64,000 bases of DNA from Bacillus_I endophytica_A (GTDB lineage Bacteria > Bacillota > Bacilli > Bacillales > Bacillaceae_H), in assembly GCF_026790145.1 (NCBI RefSeq), contig NZ_JALAMS010000003.1, positions 248,001 to 312,000 of the forward strand, written 5' to 3'. Positions within the stretch are counted from its first letter, which is position 1, and the number at the start of each line of letters is the position of its first letter. The notes beneath the pieces were generated by a model, which ran no database searches, was not told the DNA's origin, and saw only the letters and a list, made by a program, of their open reading frames with translations. The translations under genes were made by a program, and so were the position numbers. Positions 25,497 through 32,970 of this stretch are shown here, one piece after another.

Positions 25497-26795
25497 ATGG
25501 GAGTCGATAAGATTGAACGACCTGGTCGTACACGCTGGCTAATTTCTTCACTTTTAAGCAGCTTAATTATTTTAAACTATTTTGATCGTGTAGCCATTTC
25601 TGTTGCAGCACCAGCTATTCAAGAGTCGTTCCATTTAAGCGCTACAGAGATTGGGCTTGTATTCTCTATTTATACGTATTCATATACCATGATGCAGATT
25701 CCAGTTGGAAGCCTTCTTGATCGGTTCGGTGTCTCTTGGGTGGCAAGAATTGGAATGGTACTTTGGAGTTTGTTAACCATTACGATGGCTTTCTTACAAG
25801 GGAAACTTTTATTGTATACAGTACGATTTCTAATCGGACTAACAGGAGCCTCTGCTTTTCCAGCTGCATCGAAAGCAACGGCAATGTGGTTTCCACCAAG
25901 TGAGCGAAGCTTAGCCAATTCCTTTTTTGACTCTGCAGCTAAGTTCGCCAATGTACTTGGAGCTCCTTTTGTAGCTTTTATGATTACAAGATTTGATTGG
26001 CGAATAACGTTTCTTACAATTGGAATTATTAACGTTCTATTTACCTTAGTTTTTTGGTGGTACTATGAGCAGCCTAATCGCCATAAACGAATCTCTTCGG
26101 AAGAGCTTAACTATATTCAAAAGTACAATGCAATTACTGAAGATAAAATGCCCTATGGTACAAGGAAGGTATTAAGTAAGCTGTTTCGTCATCGCAAAGT
26201 ATGGGGGCTGATGATTGGCTTCACTGGATATGGTTATACGTTCAACTTGCTTTTAACATGGATGCCTACTTTTTTTAAAGAGGAGTTTAATTTAGATCTG
26301 ATGTCTTCTGGACTTTATACAGCCATTCCATGGCTGATTTCAACCGTTTCGGGAATATTAGTAGGTGGATGGCTTGTGGATTACTTTGTGAAGAAAGGGC
26401 ATGAACCAGCAAAAGTGTACCGTCGAATTATTTTGTGCGGGATGCTGCTTGGTTTTGTGTTTCTAGGCTCTATTTTTACAAGCAGTGCAATTGTTTCTAT
26501 CGTGTGTATTTCAATTGGATTAGCAGGTATATCAGCTACAGCTCCTGTTGGCTGGTCCATTTCTGCTGAAATAGCTCCTCCAGGTACAACCGCACTGTTG
26601 AGTTCAATTGTCAACCTCGCGAACAACTTATTTGGTGGTATTATAGCAGCAGCTCTAACAGGTTATCTTTTTGATCTAACAGGCTCATTTGACTCCAGTT
26701 TTCTTGTAGCAGGTGCTGTGTTGCTTATTGGGCTTCTTTTCTATCTCTTTGTGCTTGGTGATATTAAGAAAATTAATCTGACAGAAGAGATATAA
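25497..26795 (+). CDS. MFS transporter, anion:cation symporter (ACS) family
   Basis: 432 residues, 12 predicted membrane segments with a central cytoplasmic loop about 190-230. The NYFDRVAISVAAPAIQ opening and the motif GSLLDRFG between TM2 and TM3 match the ACS family, which carries organic anions such as hexuronates, galactonate or glucarate with protons. Start ATG 25497 is set by the very strong AAGGAGGTGA at 25479-25488; the 16-residue upstream extension is rejected. No catabolic gene is next to it, so the substrate cannot be inferred from context. It is followed by a short Cys-rich ORF 56 bases downstream. Confidence 0.82.
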   Translation: MGVDKIERPGRTRWLISSLLSSLIILNYFDRVAISVAAPAIQESFHLSATEIGLVFSIYTYSYTMMQIPVGSLLDRFGVSWVARIGMVLWSLLTITMAFLQGKLLLYTVRFLIGLTGASAFPAASKATAMWFPPSERSLANSFFDSAAKFANVLGAPFVAFMITRFDWRITFLTIGIINVLFTLVFWWYYEQPNRHKRISSEELNYIQKYNAITEDKMPYGTRKVLSKLFRHRKVWGLMIGFTGYGYTFNLLLTWMPTFFKEEFNLDLMSSGLYTAIPWLISTVSGILVGGWLVDYFVKKGHEPAKVYRRIILCGMLLGFVFLGSIFTSSAIVSIVCISIGLAGISATAPVGWSISAEIAPPGTTALLSSIVNLANNLFGGIIAAALTGYLFDLTGSFDSSFLVAGAVLLIGLLFYLFVLGDIKKINLTEEI

Positions 26796-26851
26796 ACATG
26801 GACCTTAAAGACGTTGGAGAAAAACTCTCTATAAATTAGGAGGGGAATCAA

Positions 26852-27082
26852 ATGACAAAGCAAGAATGCTTAAAAGCACTCGGGCAATGTTTAGCAGCGT
26901 GTAATACCTGTTATACAAAGTGTTTAAAAGAAGAAGACATCAATCATATGCGAGAATGTATTAAAATAGACCGCCAATGTGCAATGGTTGTCTCTCTAAC
27001 AATGAAAACAATTGAGCTTGAAGGTTCATGCAGCAGCTTGCAGAGAATTTGTCGCCTAAAAAAAAGCCCTCATTTTATATGA
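26852..27082 (+). CDS. Shortened Cys-rich four-helix-bundle (DUF326/Csp-like) protein
   Basis: 76 residues. The N-terminal ~65 residues (CLKALGQCLAACNTCYTKCLKEED, with Cys spaced as in helices 1-3) resemble DUF326 proteins, which pack copper- or metal-binding cysteines inside a four-helix bundle and usually have about 105-115 residues. Here the reading frame ends after the equivalent of the QICQLC segment, running into the terminator stem, so the fourth helix and its cysteines are absent. The ribosome site AGGAGGGG is excellent. Either a decayed gene cut by a deletion joining it to the pspC terminator, or a naturally short form. Confidence 0.6.
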   Translation: MTKQECLKALGQCLAACNTCYTKCLKEEDINHMRECIKIDRQCAMVVSLTMKTIELEGSCSSLQRICRLKKSPHFI

Positions 27083-27095
27083 GGGCTTTTTTTTA
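27060..27095. terminator. Bidirectional terminator between Cys-rich ORF and pspC
   Basis: Stem AAAGCCCTCAT/ATGAGGGCTTT flanked by an A-run and a T-run. It overlaps the last codons of the Cys-rich ORF and abuts the pspC stop. Confidence 0.88.
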
Positions 27096-27278
27096 CTGCT
27101 TTGGAAGAACAGCTCCTAAAACACCGTATACGAGCGCAACAGGTAGAAAAGCTGTAACAAAACATAGAATGACAACTAAAATTCGGATGAGTGAAGCGCT
27201 AATACCGAACTTTTCTGATAGTCCTCCACAAACACCAAGCAATACTTTTCTTCTTTTAGATCGATATAATGAATTCAA
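27093..27278 (-). CDS. PspC-domain small membrane protein
   Basis: 61 residues: a PspC domain with the N-terminal LYRSKRRKVLLGVCGGLSE signature and one or two membrane segments (about 28-58). Start TTG at 27278 with AAAGGAGA upstream. PspC-domain proteins take part in envelope-stress responses; this one stands alone, unlike the second copy (yvlC, near 37.4 kb) in the yvl operon. No SigW-type promoter was seen before it. Confidence 0.82.
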   Translation of the reverse strand: MNSLYRSKRRKVLLGVCGGLSEKFGISASLIRILVVILCFVTAFLPVALVYGVLGAVLPKQ

Positions 27279-27505
27279 GTTTTTTTCTCCTTTCGTATAT
27301 AGCTATAATTAGTGAAAAGGAACGGTTATTTATTCAGCTACTATATGTATACCCTTCTATTAACAATCGTAAAAGTTAAAAAGTGAACATTCTCCAACAA
27401 GCCATTAACTTTTCATTATTCTATCAATTCCAAACATTTAGTATTGAAAAATAGGTTTAATACGTCTAGATTAGAATATAAGTGGAAGTGAATGAGGAGT
27501 TAATA

Positions 27506-29104
27506 ATGAAACAGAAATCGTTTATATCGCTAAAAACTAAAATTCTAACTCTTATTATTGGGCTTATTTTAGGGATTGTTCTTCTTTTAACAACAATCTA
27601 TATTTACAATGAAATTCAAGATGAACGCGATAAGGTTGAAAAGCTCTCATTGCAAGTTGTGAAAACGCTTTCTTTTTTACCTCCTATTCAACATGCATTC
27701 GAACATTCACCTGAAGATGCAAAAATCATTCTTCAGCAGATGAGAACTCAAGTTGGAGCAGATGCGCTGAGGATTACAAGTAAAGAAGGAAAGTCTTATT
27801 CATACCCTACAAGAGGTTCTACGATATCTAATGTTTATGATCCTATAAATTATAAAGCTCTAACTTTTGGAGGTTACTATTTAAAAGAAGGAAAAGGCGT
27901 TAATGGCCCGTCTTATATCGCAAAGGCACCAATTGTACAAGAAAATGAGGATAGTGAAAAAATCATTGGTGTTGTTACAGCGGAGTTTTCAAAGAAATCT
28001 ATATACAAAGAAATTTGGAATAAACTTCATGTTGTATTATTTTCTTCTCTAGTTGTTGTGCTATTGGGCATTTGGGGAGGTATCCTCTTAACCAAAAGCA
28101 TTCGAAAAGACACATTAGGTTTAGAACCAGCTGAAATCTCTTCTTTATATAGAGAAAGGCAGGCTGTTATTCAATCCATTAAAGAAGGAATTGTGTCAAT
28201 CGATAGAGAGGGCTATATTACAACGTTTAATCAATCAGCAAAAGAATTACTTGGACTGGAAGAAGCGGATTCAGGTCAGCTACTAGAGCATATCTACCCT
28301 CAAATTGGGATGAAGGATGTGCTTATGACAGGAGAAAGTAAAAGCAATGAAGAGTGCTTAATAAATGATAAGCTTCTTATTATAAATGTAACGCCAATTA
28401 TGCGAAAAGAGAAAATCATCGGAGGAGTTGCTAGTTTTCGAGACAAAACAGAGCTTAAGAAACTAGTTGATAAGCTTTCTGAAGTGAAAAAGTACTCTGA
28501 AGATCTAAGAGCTCAAACCCATGAGTTTGCAAACAAGCTTCACCTTCTCCTCGGATTGCTTCAGTTAGGCTACTATGATGAAGCAATTGCTTTTATTGAG
28601 GAGGAATATGGGTTTCAAAAATCTCAAAATGAGGCTCTTTTTCAAAAAATAGTGGATCACAAAGTCCAAGGTATGTTACTTGGGAAAATTGGTAAGGCAT
28701 CTGAGAAAAAAATTCACTTTACAATTGATGAAAACAGTTCATTGCATCAGATTCCAGAACATATTGAAACTTCTGAGCTGACGGTGATTATTGGGAACCT
28801 AATTGATAATGCTTTTGAAGCTGTTAGAAGCATGGATAGAGAAAAAAAGGTGAGTTTTTTTATCACTGACCTTGGACAGGACATTATTATTGAAGTAGAG
28901 GATAATGGAGAAGGAATATCTGATGAACAGATTTCAGTTATTTTTCAATCAACTTTCTCAACGAAAGGAAAAGATAGGGGATATGGATTAACAAATGTGA
29001 AGAGAGCTGTTGCTCACCTTCATGGGGAAGTTGAAGTTCAAAGTGAGAAAGGAAAGAGGACTATTTTTACAGTCTATCTACCAAAAGAAATTAAAGGGGC
29101 ATAA
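27506..29104 (+). CDS. CitS/DcuS-family sensor histidine kinase
   Basis: 532 residues. TM1 about 12-34, extracytoplasmic Cache-like sensor domain about 35-170, TM2 about 172-195, PAS domain about 210-325, then a dimerisation helix with the phospho-acceptor His339 in THEFANKLH and an HATPase domain with N (GNLIDNAFEA), G1 (EDNGEGI) and G2 (KGKDRGYGL) boxes. Members sense citrate, malate or other di/tricarboxylates. Start ATG 27506 follows GAGGAG; the GTG at 27482 lies upstream of that site. It is the first gene of a three-gene unit with its response regulator and a TctC-like lipoprotein. Confidence 0.88.
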   Translation: MKQKSFISLKTKILTLIIGLILGIVLLLTTIYIYNEIQDERDKVEKLSLQVVKTLSFLPPIQHAFEHSPEDAKIILQQMRTQVGADALRITSKEGKSYSYPTRGSTISNVYDPINYKALTFGGYYLKEGKGVNGPSYIAKAPIVQENEDSEKIIGVVTAEFSKKSIYKEIWNKLHVVLFSSLVVVLLGIWGGILLTKSIRKDTLGLEPAEISSLYRERQAVIQSIKEGIVSIDREGYITTFNQSAKELLGLEEADSGQLLEHIYPQIGMKDVLMTGESKSNEECLINDKLLIINVTPIMRKEKIIGGVASFRDKTELKKLVDKLSEVKKYSEDLRAQTHEFANKLHLLLGLLQLGYYDEAIAFIEEEYGFQKSQNEALFQKIVDHKVQGMLLGKIGKASEKKIHFTIDENSSLHQIPEHIETSELTVIIGNLIDNAFEAVRSMDREKKVSFFITDLGQDIIIEVEDNGEGISDEQISVIFQSTFSTKGKDRGYGLTNVKRAVAHLHGEVEVQSEKGKRTIFTVYLPKEIKGA

Positions 29105-29118
29105 AAGGGGAGTCAAAC

Positions 29119-29805
29119 ATGTTACGAGTAGCAATTGCAGAAGACGATTTCCGAATCGCTGATATTCAAGAGAAATTTCTTTTAAAAATAGAAGAAACAG
29201 AGGTTGTAGGAAAAGCATTTAATGCAGAACAAACAATAGAGCTTTTGAGAGAGAATCAAGCTGATTTGCTTTTACTTGATATCTACCTTCCAGATCAAAC
29301 AGGAATTGATCTTCTGCCTAATTTAAAGCAGGAGTTTAGAGACTTAGATGTGATCTTGATCACAGCAGCAAGGGAAAAAGAGCTATTAGAAAGAGCTTTA
29401 AAAATAGGGGTTGAGAACTATTTAATCAAACCTGTAAGTGCTGAAAAGTTTACAGAGGCAATTAAAAAATATAAAAAGAAGAAAGAAATGCTTCAATCTG
29501 CTGAAGAGATTGATCAAACGTTTGTAGAACTTTTCTTCCAAGGCATCCACGAAGCTTCAGCAGCTGAGAAGCAGCTTCCTTCTGGAATTGATCCACTGAC
29601 GCTAGAGAAAATCACTAAAGTTATGAATCAATTTCATAAGGGGGCTTCAATTGAAGAAGTAAGTGAAGCAATGGGGGCTTCTCGTACAACAGCTCGGCGT
29701 TATTTAGAATACCTTGTATCCATTCAACGGCTAAGAGCAGAGTTAGAATACGGCATTGTAGGAAGACCGGAGCGGAAATATTACTTGATTGTGAGTGAAG
29801 AATGA
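29119..29805 (+). CDS. CitT/DcuR-family response regulator
   Basis: 228 residues. Receiver domain 1-~120 with acidic pair near residues 9-10 (EDD), phospho-acceptor Asp54 (LLLLDIYLPD), and Lys near 103 (LIKP). The C-terminal part (about 165-228) carries a helix-turn-helix (EEVSEAMGASRTTARRYLEY) typical of the CitB/DcuR subgroup, which activates carboxylate transporter genes. 14 bases downstream of the kinase gene, so co-transcribed. Confidence 0.9.
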   Translation: MLRVAIAEDDFRIADIQEKFLLKIEETEVVGKAFNAEQTIELLRENQADLLLLDIYLPDQTGIDLLPNLKQEFRDLDVILITAAREKELLERALKIGVENYLIKPVSAEKFTEAIKKYKKKKEMLQSAEEIDQTFVELFFQGIHEASAAEKQLPSGIDPLTLEKITKVMNQFHKGASIEEVSEAMGASRTTARRYLEYLVSIQRLRAELEYGIVGRPERKYYLIVSEE

Positions 29806-29818
29806 GTGGAGGTATTAA

Positions 29819-30784
29819 ATGAGAAAAATAATGCTGTTTATCAGTTTGTTTATGCTCGTTTATATATCAGGCTGTGCTGAGAAAGAAAACGACAAAGAAG
29901 CTTTTCCAACGCGTGAGTTAGAAATTGTCATACCAGGCGCCTCTACGGGAGGATGGGGACAGACAGCTAAAGGGATGCAGTCCATTCTAACAAACGAAAG
30001 CATTACAGATCAATCTGTTGTGCTTACTTCTCTTTTAGGTGGAAACGGGGAGAAGGGATGGAAGTATCTTCAATCACAAGATGGTCATTCTGTCGCAATG
30101 AATTCAAGTCTTCTTTTAACAAATAACCTTATTGGGCAAAGTGCTCTAACTTATCGTGATTTTACACCAATTGCAATGCTTTCCACGGAATGGGAAGTTA
30201 TTGTTGTAAGCAAAAACAGTGATATTAAAGAAATGAAAGATATTATTAAAAAGCTACAGGAAGATCCTGCATCATTAAAATTGGGTATTTCCCCTGGCAT
30301 CGGAAATGACGATCATCTATCCTTTATTCAAGGCATCAATCAGTATGGAATCAATGGCGCAAAGCTTGATTTCAGTGTGTATGAAGATCGTTCGTCACTT
30401 CTCTCAGCATTACTTAAGAGGAAGCTTGATGTGACAATTATGCCTCTTTCTGAAGCAAAGCCGTATTATAGAGAAGGAAAAATAAAAATGCTTGCTATTT
30501 CAGCTGAGAAACGGATTGAAAACTTTAAAGAAGTTCCAACATGGAAAGAACAAGGTCTTAATGTTGTTTTTTCACATTGGAGAGGAGTAATGGGACCAAA
30601 GGGTATGACAGATGAGCAGATAAAATATTGGGATGAGAAGATTAAAGAAATGGTAGAGACAGAGGAATGGCAACAAATTCTGAAAGAGAACGAGTGGGAA
30701 TCTTTCTATAAAAATCATGAAGAAACAAAAGTATTTTTGCAAGAAGAGGCCTTATTCTACAAAAAATTAGTAAATGGATTTTAA
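29819..30784 (+). CDS. TctC/Bug-family solute-binding lipoprotein
   Basis: 321 residues. Lipoprotein signal peptide with lipobox ISGC (Cys at about residue 20), then a type-II binding-protein fold of the tripartite tricarboxylate transporter receptor family (EIVIPGASTGGWGQTAKGM near the start, the ligand-contact region). Start ATG 29819 with TGGAGG upstream. There is no TctA or TctB gene next to it, and no CitM. B. subtilis yflP, beside citST, is a similar orphan; it may act as a co-sensor for the kinase instead of serving a transporter. Confidence 0.83.
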   Translation: MRKIMLFISLFMLVYISGCAEKENDKEAFPTRELEIVIPGASTGGWGQTAKGMQSILTNESITDQSVVLTSLLGGNGEKGWKYLQSQDGHSVAMNSSLLLTNNLIGQSALTYRDFTPIAMLSTEWEVIVVSKNSDIKEMKDIIKKLQEDPASLKLGISPGIGNDDHLSFIQGINQYGINGAKLDFSVYEDRSSLLSALLKRKLDVTIMPLSEAKPYYREGKIKMLAISAEKRIENFKEVPTWKEQGLNVVFSHWRGVMGPKGMTDEQIKYWDEKIKEMVETEEWQQILKENEWESFYKNHEETKVFLQEEALFYKKLVNGF

Positions 30785-30802
30785 AATTTGTATATTTTGA
30801 GG

Positions 30803-30831
30803 ACGAAGGGAAACAGCCCCTTCGTTTTTTT
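30803..30831 (+). terminator. Terminator after the sensor operon
   Basis: Stem ACGAAGGG/CCCTTCGT with loop AAACAGC-type spacing and a run of seven T. Confidence 0.88.
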
Positions 30832-30907
30832 GCATGTTTTAAAGGGAAAAAGGGAAAAGTGTGTACTACAAACAGAAAAAAGTTCGGTAAAAAATTACAA
30901 GAAAATA

Positions 30908-30948
30908 CGAACATATTTTTGGTTTTTCTTCATTTATTGTGATAAGAT
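30908..30948 (+). promoter_or_regulatory. uvrB promoter with degenerate LexA box
   Basis: CGAACATATTTTTG at 30908-30921 has an intact left half (CGAAC) of the Bacillus LexA/DinR box CGAACNNNNGTTCG but a poor right half. It overlaps a promoter candidate TTGGTT (30920-30925)-N17-TAAGAT (30943-30948) with extended -10 TG. uvrBA is LexA-controlled in B. subtilis, so position supports the call more than the match does. Confidence 0.4.
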
Positions 30949-30983
30949 ATTTCTATAATTTGTGTAAGAGCGGGGTGTTTAGT

Positions 30984-32963
30984 GTGGACAATCAGTTTGA
31001 ACTTGTTTCTTCTTATCAACCTCAAGGTGATCAGCCTAAGGCTATTGATAAGCTTGTCCAAGGGATTAAAGAAGGTAAACAGCATCAAGTATTGCTTGGA
31101 GCAACAGGCACAGGCAAAACGTTCACTGTTTCAAATGTAATTAAAGAAATTAACAAGCCAACGCTTGTTATTGCTCATAACAAAACACTAGCTGGACAGC
31201 TCTACAGCGAGTTTAAGGAATTCTTCCCAAACAATGCTGTGGAGTATTTTGTTAGTTATTATGATTACTATCAACCAGAGGCGTATGTTCCTCAAACTGA
31301 TACATTTATTGAGAAAGATGCGAGTATTAATGATGAAATTGATAAGCTTCGTCACTCGGCAACGTCTTCTTTGTTTGAAAGAAATGACGTTATTATCATT
31401 GCCAGCGTTTCTTGTATTTATGGTCTAGGTTCGCCTGAAGAATATAAAGAAATGGTTCTATCATTAAGAGTAGGCATGGAAAGAGAACGAAATGAGCTTT
31501 TGCGCAATCTCGTGGATATTCAGTATGAACGAAATGATATTGATTTTAAACGCGGTACGTTTCGCGTTCGTGGTGATGTAGTTGAAATTTTCCCAGTTTC
31601 AAGGGATGAACATTGTATACGCGTTGAATTTTTTGGAGATGAAATTGATCGTATCCGAGAAGTGGATGCTTTAACAGGGGAAATTATCGGTGACCGTAAC
31701 CATGTAGCAATTTATCCTGCTTCCCACTTTGTTACTCGTGAAGAAAAAATGCGTGTTGCTATTCAAAATATCGAAAAAGAGTTGGAAGATCGTCTTAAAG
31801 TATTAAAGGATAACGGCAAGCTGCTAGAAGCGCAGCGACTAGAACAACGTACGCGCTACGATCTCGAAATGATGCGCGAAATGGGATTTTGTTCAGGGAT
31901 TGAAAACTACTCTCGTCATTTAACGCTTCGTCCACCAGGATCAACTCCGTATACGCTTTTAGATTTCTTTCCAGATGACTTTTTAATGATTGTGGATGAG
32001 TCACATGTAACAATGCCACAAATACGAGGCATGTACAACGGTGACCAAGCACGTAAACAGGTTCTCGTTGATCACGGGTTTCGGTTGCCTTCTGCTCTTG
32101 ACAACCGTCCGCTTCGCTTTGAAGAATACGAGAAACATATTTCTCAAATGGTTTATGTTTCAGCAACGCCAGGACCTTATGAAATGGAAAAAGCACCAGA
32201 ATTCATTGAGCAGATTATTAGACCGACAGGATTGCTTGATCCAACAATTGACGTGCGTCCAATTAAAGGACAAATTGATGATCTCGTAGACGAAATTCGT
32301 CAGCGTACTGAACGAAATGAGCGGGTACTTATAACAACGTTAACGAAAAAAATGTCGGAAGATTTAACAGACTACTTAAAAGAGCTTGGCATTAAAGTCA
32401 ACTATCTTCATTCAGAAATAAAAACATTAGAACGTATTGAAACAATTCGTGAGCTTCGCATTGGCACATATGATGTGCTTGTTGGAATCAACTTATTAAG
32501 AGAAGGGCTAGATATTCCAGAAGTTTCTCTTGTAGCTATCCTTGATGCGGATAAAGAAGGGTTTTTACGTTCAGAACGTTCTCTTATTCAAACGATTGGT
32601 CGTGCTGCAAGGAACGAAAATGGTCATGTTATCATGTATGCTGACAAAATTACAAAATCAATGGATATTGCTATTAACGAGACAAAACGTCGTCGTGAAA
32701 CACAAATAGCTTACAACGAAGAACATGGTATAACTCCGCAGACGATTCAGAAAAAAGTACGTGATTCTATTCGAGCAACAATGGTTGCAGAAGATGAAGA
32801 ACAGTATGAAAATCGTCCAGACTTGAAGAAGATGACGAAACGAGAGCGTGCAGAAGTTATTGAGAACATGGAAAGAGAAATGAAAGAAGCTGCAAAAGCG
32901 CTTGATTTCGAACGTGCCGCACAGCTTCGTGATACTATTTTAGAGTTGAAAGCGGAGGGATGA
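30984..32963 (+). CDS. uvrB: Excinuclease ABC subunit B
   Basis: 659 residues, normal length. Walker A GATGTGKT near residue 39-46, the beta-hairpin region YYDYYQPEAYVPQTDTFIEK, helicase motifs including DESHVTMPQ and the QTIGRAARN motif VI, and a C-terminal UVR domain (about 620-655) that binds UvrC. UvrB verifies DNA damage delivered by UvrA and loads UvrC. Start GTG 30984 with GGGGTG 6 bases upstream; the preceding 15 codons of the longer frame overlap the promoter. Followed 7 bases later by uvrA. Confidence 0.98.
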   Translation: MDNQFELVSSYQPQGDQPKAIDKLVQGIKEGKQHQVLLGATGTGKTFTVSNVIKEINKPTLVIAHNKTLAGQLYSEFKEFFPNNAVEYFVSYYDYYQPEAYVPQTDTFIEKDASINDEIDKLRHSATSSLFERNDVIIIASVSCIYGLGSPEEYKEMVLSLRVGMERERNELLRNLVDIQYERNDIDFKRGTFRVRGDVVEIFPVSRDEHCIRVEFFGDEIDRIREVDALTGEIIGDRNHVAIYPASHFVTREEKMRVAIQNIEKELEDRLKVLKDNGKLLEAQRLEQRTRYDLEMMREMGFCSGIENYSRHLTLRPPGSTPYTLLDFFPDDFLMIVDESHVTMPQIRGMYNGDQARKQVLVDHGFRLPSALDNRPLRFEEYEKHISQMVYVSATPGPYEMEKAPEFIEQIIRPTGLLDPTIDVRPIKGQIDDLVDEIRQRTERNERVLITTLTKKMSEDLTDYLKELGIKVNYLHSEIKTLERIETIRELRIGTYDVLVGINLLREGLDIPEVSLVAILDADKEGFLRSERSLIQTIGRAARNENGHVIMYADKITKSMDIAINETKRRRETQIAYNEEHGITPQTIQKKVRDSIRATMVAEDEEQYENRPDLKKMTKRERAEVIENMEREMKEAAKALDFERAAQLRDTILELKAEG

Positions 32964-32970
32964 TTGTCTT

